DNA of 64,000 nucleotides. Origin: a virus. Shown piece after piece: positions 60,949 to 64,000 of this stretch. The notes below the pieces were generated by a model, which saw only the letters and a program-made list of their open reading frames with translations, was not told the DNA's origin and made no database searches. Numbering within the stretch: position 1 is the first letter of the stretch; the number at the start of each line of letters is the position of its first letter. The stretch is from IMG/VR virus record IMGVR_UViG_3300035698_026847, positions 1 through 64,000 of that record; one strand, given 5' to 3'. The position numbers and the translations under genes are program-made.

Positions 60949-61051
60949 AAAGATAGGTGAAAAACAGACATTTAACATTTCAATGAAGTCAAACCAACAT
61001 AATTATGCTGTTTTTGGAGAAGATAAAAAAAGATTTGTAATCAGTAAAAAT
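60920..61051 (+). mobile_element. Split intein, C-terminal fragment
   Basis: 44 residues: KKIGEKQTFNISMKSNQHNYAV as block F and FVISKN as block G, with Ser+1. The penultimate residue is Lys rather than His, a tolerated variant in some inteins. Start ATG is its own, so it is made separately and must find the N-fragment in trans. Confidence 0.88.
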
Positions 61052-61594
61052 TCAACAGCTTATGGATATATAACATATCAAACAGCTTATCTAAAAACAT
61101 ATTATCCAGCAGAGTTTATGTCTGCTCTTTTGACCAGTGCCGCGTCTCAAAGTGATGATAAACTTGAACTTGTTAAGTCTAGATTGAAAGAAGAATATAA
61201 GAAAATGGAGATTATTTTACCAGATATTAATTCTAGTAAAAAAACATATTCTCCAACCGAAGACTCGACAAATAGCAAACCTAAAATAAGAGCACCATTC
61301 ATGTCAATGAAAGGTGTAGGGACAAAGGTGTCCGACGCAATTGTCGATGCGAGGGAAGAATATGGAGAATTTATATCTATTGAGCATTTTCTTGGGGCAT
61401 TGAATTCTGGTGTGAAATCAATGGTGTCAAACTCCTTGGCTGAGCTTTTAATTTTAAAAGGATCATTTGATAGTATTGGAGATAAAGAGAAGATTATGCA
61501 AGATATGGTTAGATATAATTCAATTAGAAAAAGAGTTATGAAAGGAAAGAAGAGCTATAATGATCCGCTGATTGAGCAAGAACCGGTTTGGTGA
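60920..61594 (+). CDS. dnaE: DNA polymerase III alpha, C-terminal part fused to split C-intein
   Basis: 224 residues: 44-residue C-intein and 180 of polymerase. AAGGAG six bases before ATG. Extein begins STAYGYITYQTAYLKTYYPAEF, the exact continuation of the N-part, followed by a helix-hairpin-helix (FMSMKGVGTKVSDAIVDA). It ends soon after, so the joined enzyme (~1152 residues) lacks the beta-clamp-binding/OB/tau-binding C-terminal region of bacterial DnaE. Confidence 0.92.
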   Translation: MKKCKVLSTKKIGEKQTFNISMKSNQHNYAVFGEDKKRFVISKNSTAYGYITYQTAYLKTYYPAEFMSALLTSAASQSDDKLELVKSRLKEEYKKMEIILPDINSSKKTYSPTEDSTNSKPKIRAPFMSMKGVGTKVSDAIVDAREEYGEFISIEHFLGALNSGVKSMVSNSLAELLILKGSFDSIGDKEKIMQDMVRYNSIRKRVMKGKKSYNDPLIEQEPVW

Positions 61595-61652
61595 TCGTAT
61601 AACTATGTAAAGCCTTATGAAGGTCTTAAATAAATCGTTAGGAGAATGAATA

Positions 61653-62351
61653 ATGTCACTTAGAACATTTGAACCAAGAACAATGAAGGTTACGAAATGT
61701 GCCGAAAGAAAAGTCAATCTTGATGGAATTTCCAGTAAGTATGACAATATAAGCTGGAGTACCTTTATTTCTCATGAGTTTGATTTTTCTTCAGAAGAAG
61801 AATATGAAGAAAGAATACAAGAAATTTCAGATAAAGCTGTTTTCCAGGTCGAGAAAGATATAAGAAATAATCTTATTATGCTTAAGGTTATGGCTGAAGA
61901 TATCAATAATGATGCGTTATTAGGAACTGGTCCCAATCTTGAGTATAGTGAAGAAGAAGCAGAAGGAATGAGAGTTTTCATAGCGAGAATTCAAAAGCTT
62001 GAGAAAAGAAAACAAGTCAAACAGATCGATAAAGCTGTTACAAATTCTCCTTCGAAAAAAGATACAACAACTGAATTGTTAGATTCTGATGATGGTGAAG
62101 ACTTTTTGTTTGGAGAAGAAGAGAGCGGAACGGAAGATGGCGATGTAGAGATCGTTGTAGATGACAGTAGTGCTATTGTAACTACAGATGATGATATCGG
62201 TTTATTTGACGACGATGATGATGAACCAGAGTCTACGACGGAGCCAGATAAAAAAGAACCAGAACTTGCATTGACGATAGAAGATCCCGAAGATGTTGAT
62301 CTTGATGATTTCAATTTTGATGATTTTACAGACGGATTGTTAGATGACTGA
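61653..62351 (+). CDS. Hypothetical acidic protein
   Basis: 232 residues; AGGAG site. N-terminal ~115 residues folded-looking; C-terminal half extremely acidic with Asp runs (IGLFDDDDDEPE). An acidic tail like that of phage ssDNA-binding or replication accessory proteins. No family recognised. Between dnaE and another acidic protein. Confidence 0.66.
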   Translation: MSLRTFEPRTMKVTKCAERKVNLDGISSKYDNISWSTFISHEFDFSSEEEYEERIQEISDKAVFQVEKDIRNNLIMLKVMAEDINNDALLGTGPNLEYSEEEAEGMRVFIARIQKLEKRKQVKQIDKAVTNSPSKKDTTTELLDSDDGEDFLFGEEESGTEDGDVEIVVDDSSAIVTTDDDIGLFDDDDDEPESTTEPDKKEPELALTIEDPEDVDLDDFNFDDFTDGLLDD

Positions 62352-62358
62352 GGCGATC

Positions 62359-63036
62359 ATGGACGAAAACGAAAAAATATCATTTCTAGGTTCTGATGAA
62401 ATCAACAATCTTCTACTTGAAGATAAAAACAGACCATTTAGGTCGTTGCTTCTTAAGAAGGTTGAGCAACTTCATGATCGTAATTTCTTAGATGTTGACT
62501 CCGTAGAAAAAGAGTTAGATAAAGTAATCAATAAAAGTCTTATAGAGTCAGAATATGACTACGATTATGATGATCTTGAGTTATATGGTAGACTTATTGG
62601 TGATATTGATCAATATCGCTCTAGGCTTTCGGATCTATTAAGTAAATCTTATTCAGACATGCATACGGTTGATGAATATTATTCGCTATTGGAGGATGTT
62701 TGGATCGGGAAATATTCTAATCTTTCTTCCACCGACAAAAGAAAAGGTGAAGCTAAAGAAATTTTGGCTTTTTTGTTGGATGAAAAAATTATAAGAAAAA
62801 ATCTACATGAATCTGTAAAGAATAAATTTCATCTGATGAATAGTAAACTTGATTCTTTAAGTAGAAAAATTACTATAAAACAAGAATCTTCAAAACATTA
62901 TAGGGGTCAATATGTTGAATATAAAAGTGACGGAGATTCTAGGTCGATTGAAAAGACTAATATAGAAGAATCTCAGAAAAGGGATTTAGAGAAAACTACA
63001 TGGGATTCGTTAGCAGACGACCTATTTAATGGTTGA
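62359..63036 (+). CDS. Hypothetical protein
   Basis: 225 residues from ATG 62359 (GAGG six bases upstream); ATG 62344, overlapping the previous stop, is an alternative. Helical, charged (RPFRSLLLKKVEQLHDRNFL), no motif recognised. In the replication operon, so possibly a loader or recombination mediator, but this is only position. Confidence 0.65.
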   Translation: MDENEKISFLGSDEINNLLLEDKNRPFRSLLLKKVEQLHDRNFLDVDSVEKELDKVINKSLIESEYDYDYDDLELYGRLIGDIDQYRSRLSDLLSKSYSDMHTVDEYYSLLEDVWIGKYSNLSSTDKRKGEAKEILAFLLDEKIIRKNLHESVKNKFHLMNSKLDSLSRKITIKQESSKHYRGQYVEYKSDGDSRSIEKTNIEESQKRDLEKTTWDSLADDLFNG

Positions 63037-63042
63037 TTTTTC

Positions 63043-63180
63043 ATGTTTTTGAAAAATAATCATTATAGGCAGGATGTTGATCTGGATAAATCGTATAATA
63101 CTATTGCAGCCCAAAGTGCTGCCAGAAAATTGTCGGCGGAGACAAAAATCCGCACCAAACTAAACGACGGAATGCAATAG
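63043..63180 (+). CDS. Small hypothetical protein (45 aa)
   Basis: ATG 63043 to TAG 63180, filling the gap exactly. Begins MFLKNNHYRQDVDLDKS, helical and basic at the end (AARKLSAETKIRTKL). Ribosome site weak. Composition is coding-like. Confidence 0.5.
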   Translation: MFLKNNHYRQDVDLDKSYNTIAAQSAARKLSAETKIRTKLNDGMQ

Positions 63181-63202
63181 GCATTCCCAAAGGAGCAAGA
63201 CT

Positions 63203-64000
63203 ATGAGTGATAGCGTGTATGACCAAATTGCAGAAGATGAGAAGAAAAGAGAATTAGCACCAAAAGGACGGAAGGGCGGATCAACGGAAATCTTCATGAA
63301 GACCTCGGCGGGGAAGTATCAGGTCCGGTTGATCGGAGAGCCCAAGAAAGTCTATACCCTCTGGGATAATAAAACAAAGAAAAAGCATATTGTACCTGAG
63401 GATCTCGTTAAGAAACTTCGAGATGCGAAACTTGGTGTTCGTGAGCAGATTGCTTCGAATATCTTTGATCGTGCCGACAACAAGGCTAGAAAAGAAAGCG
63501 GTAGTGGCGTTCGTATAAAGATTATGGAAAAAGGTTCTACCGTTTTCAAGCCAATCATTACCCGTTATGTAGAAGTTACTGGTAAGGATGGAGAAAAGGT
63601 TCACCCAGGTGGACCAAAAGCTAGCGATTGGCTTATTAAGGTTACTGTTTCAGATCCTGACGATCTTCGAAGCACAGAGTATAATGTGACGAACCTTCAA
63701 GATTCTCCATTCTCGAAAGAAGAGATGTCTTTTATCGCCAGAACACCAGATCCAAATCTTATTAAAGATCTGCTTCCTGCGAATGTTTTTAGGAAAGCTG
63801 TCGAGTCAGAATATGCTGAAAAGTATAAGGATCAAGTCCTTGGAGAAAAAGGGTTGATTGATCTTGATGCGTTCTATAATGCCGAGAAACACAGAGAAGC
63901 GTTGTTGGAATTATTGGAAGCGGAAGGCGGATCAGCTCCATCTGCTGACGAAGATGTACTTGAAGATCTCGATGTTTCTTCAACGCAAGACGTTAAGGAA
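63203..64000 (+). CDS. Probable ssDNA-binding protein (gp32-like), C-terminus outside window
   Basis: 266 codons open to the window edge; AAAGGAG eight bases before ATG. N-terminal basic arm (ELAPKGRKGGSTEIFMK), then beta-strands (YQVRLIGEPKKVYTLWD, STVFKPIITRYVEV, WLIKVTVSDPDDL) suggesting an OB fold, and an acidic C-terminus (SADEDVLEDLDVS). This basic-OB-acidic order is that of T4 gp32-type proteins, which coat template strands and recruit partners through the tail. Richer in G/C codons than its neighbours, as in highly expressed phage genes. Homology is suggestive only. Confidence 0.6.
   Translation, partial: MSDSVYDQIAEDEKKRELAPKGRKGGSTEIFMKTSAGKYQVRLIGEPKKVYTLWDNKTKKKHIVPEDLVKKLRDAKLGVREQIASNIFDRADNKARKESGSGVRIKIMEKGSTVFKPIITRYVEVTGKDGEKVHPGGPKASDWLIKVTVSDPDDLRSTEYNVTNLQDSPFSKEEMSFIARTPDPNLIKDLLPANVFRKAVESEYAEKYKDQVLGEKGLIDLDAFYNAEKHREALLELLEAEGGSAPSADEDVLEDLDVSSTQDVKE

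Overview
The window is part of the genome of a large, AT-rich, tailed dsDNA phage (Caudoviricetes), probably of jumbo size. The evidence is a terminase large subunit, a collagen-like tail fibre, a near-complete bacterial-type DNA polymerase III replisome, its own nucleotide-synthesis genes and a heavy load of homing elements. TAA, TGA and TAG all end credible genes, so the standard bacterial code applies. The host cannot be named from the sequence. No tRNA, rRNA or CRISPR array was found.

Layout. From 1 to 50.7 kb every gene is on the minus strand. In transcription order (high to low coordinate) they are: an SF2 helicase, DnaJ, a metallophosphoesterase and a class II ribonucleotide reductase with an intein. 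Then come a thioredoxin-like protein, a ClpA-type unfoldase with an intein, thymidylate kinase, dNMP kinase, thymidylate synthase, a radical SAM protein, DHFR, DnaX, a SigH-like sigma factor, the sliding clamp and the clamp-loader delta subunit. These are followed by a resolvase-like nuclease and a tightly overlapping signalling block (histidine kinase, receiver, receiver-PAS, membrane protein, ECF-like sigma). That block leads into terminase, an HtrA-type protease, a Hel308-like helicase with an intein, small probable virion genes, a split CCA-type nucleotidyltransferase and tail fibre genes. From 51.3 kb to the end every gene is on the plus strand: an unknown protein, DnaC-like loader, DnaB helicase, a primase zinc domain, ClpP, a split-intein DnaE polymerase with an endonuclease gene between its halves, and a probable ssDNA-binding protein. 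The 585-bp divergent gap (50.70-51.28 kb) carries a perfect 57-bp inverted repeat and is the best candidate for an origin or control region.

How the parts work together. The phage appears to make its own dNTPs (NrdJ, DHFR, ThyA, dNMP kinase, Tmk). It replicates with its own Pol III-like machine (DnaE halves rejoined by protein splicing, DnaN, HolA, DnaX, DnaB, DnaC-like, primase zinc domain, SSB), remodels proteins with a ClpA/ClpP pair and DnaJ, and redirects transcription with two sigma factors.

Most notable observations: (1) a phage-borne histidine kinase and two receivers, overlapping head-to-tail with an ECF-like sigma gene just upstream of the packaging genes; (2) a CCA-adding-type enzyme cut in two by an HNH endonuclease gene, where each half gained one CxxCG knuckle, together enough for one shared zinc ribbon; (3) an intein inside the DExH box of a helicase that carries five C2H2 zinc fingers and a Vsr-like nuclease; (4) a fractured dnaE gene with a split intein; (5) a class 3 intein in the P-loop of a ClpA. 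All functions are inferred from motifs read by eye; no database search was possible.
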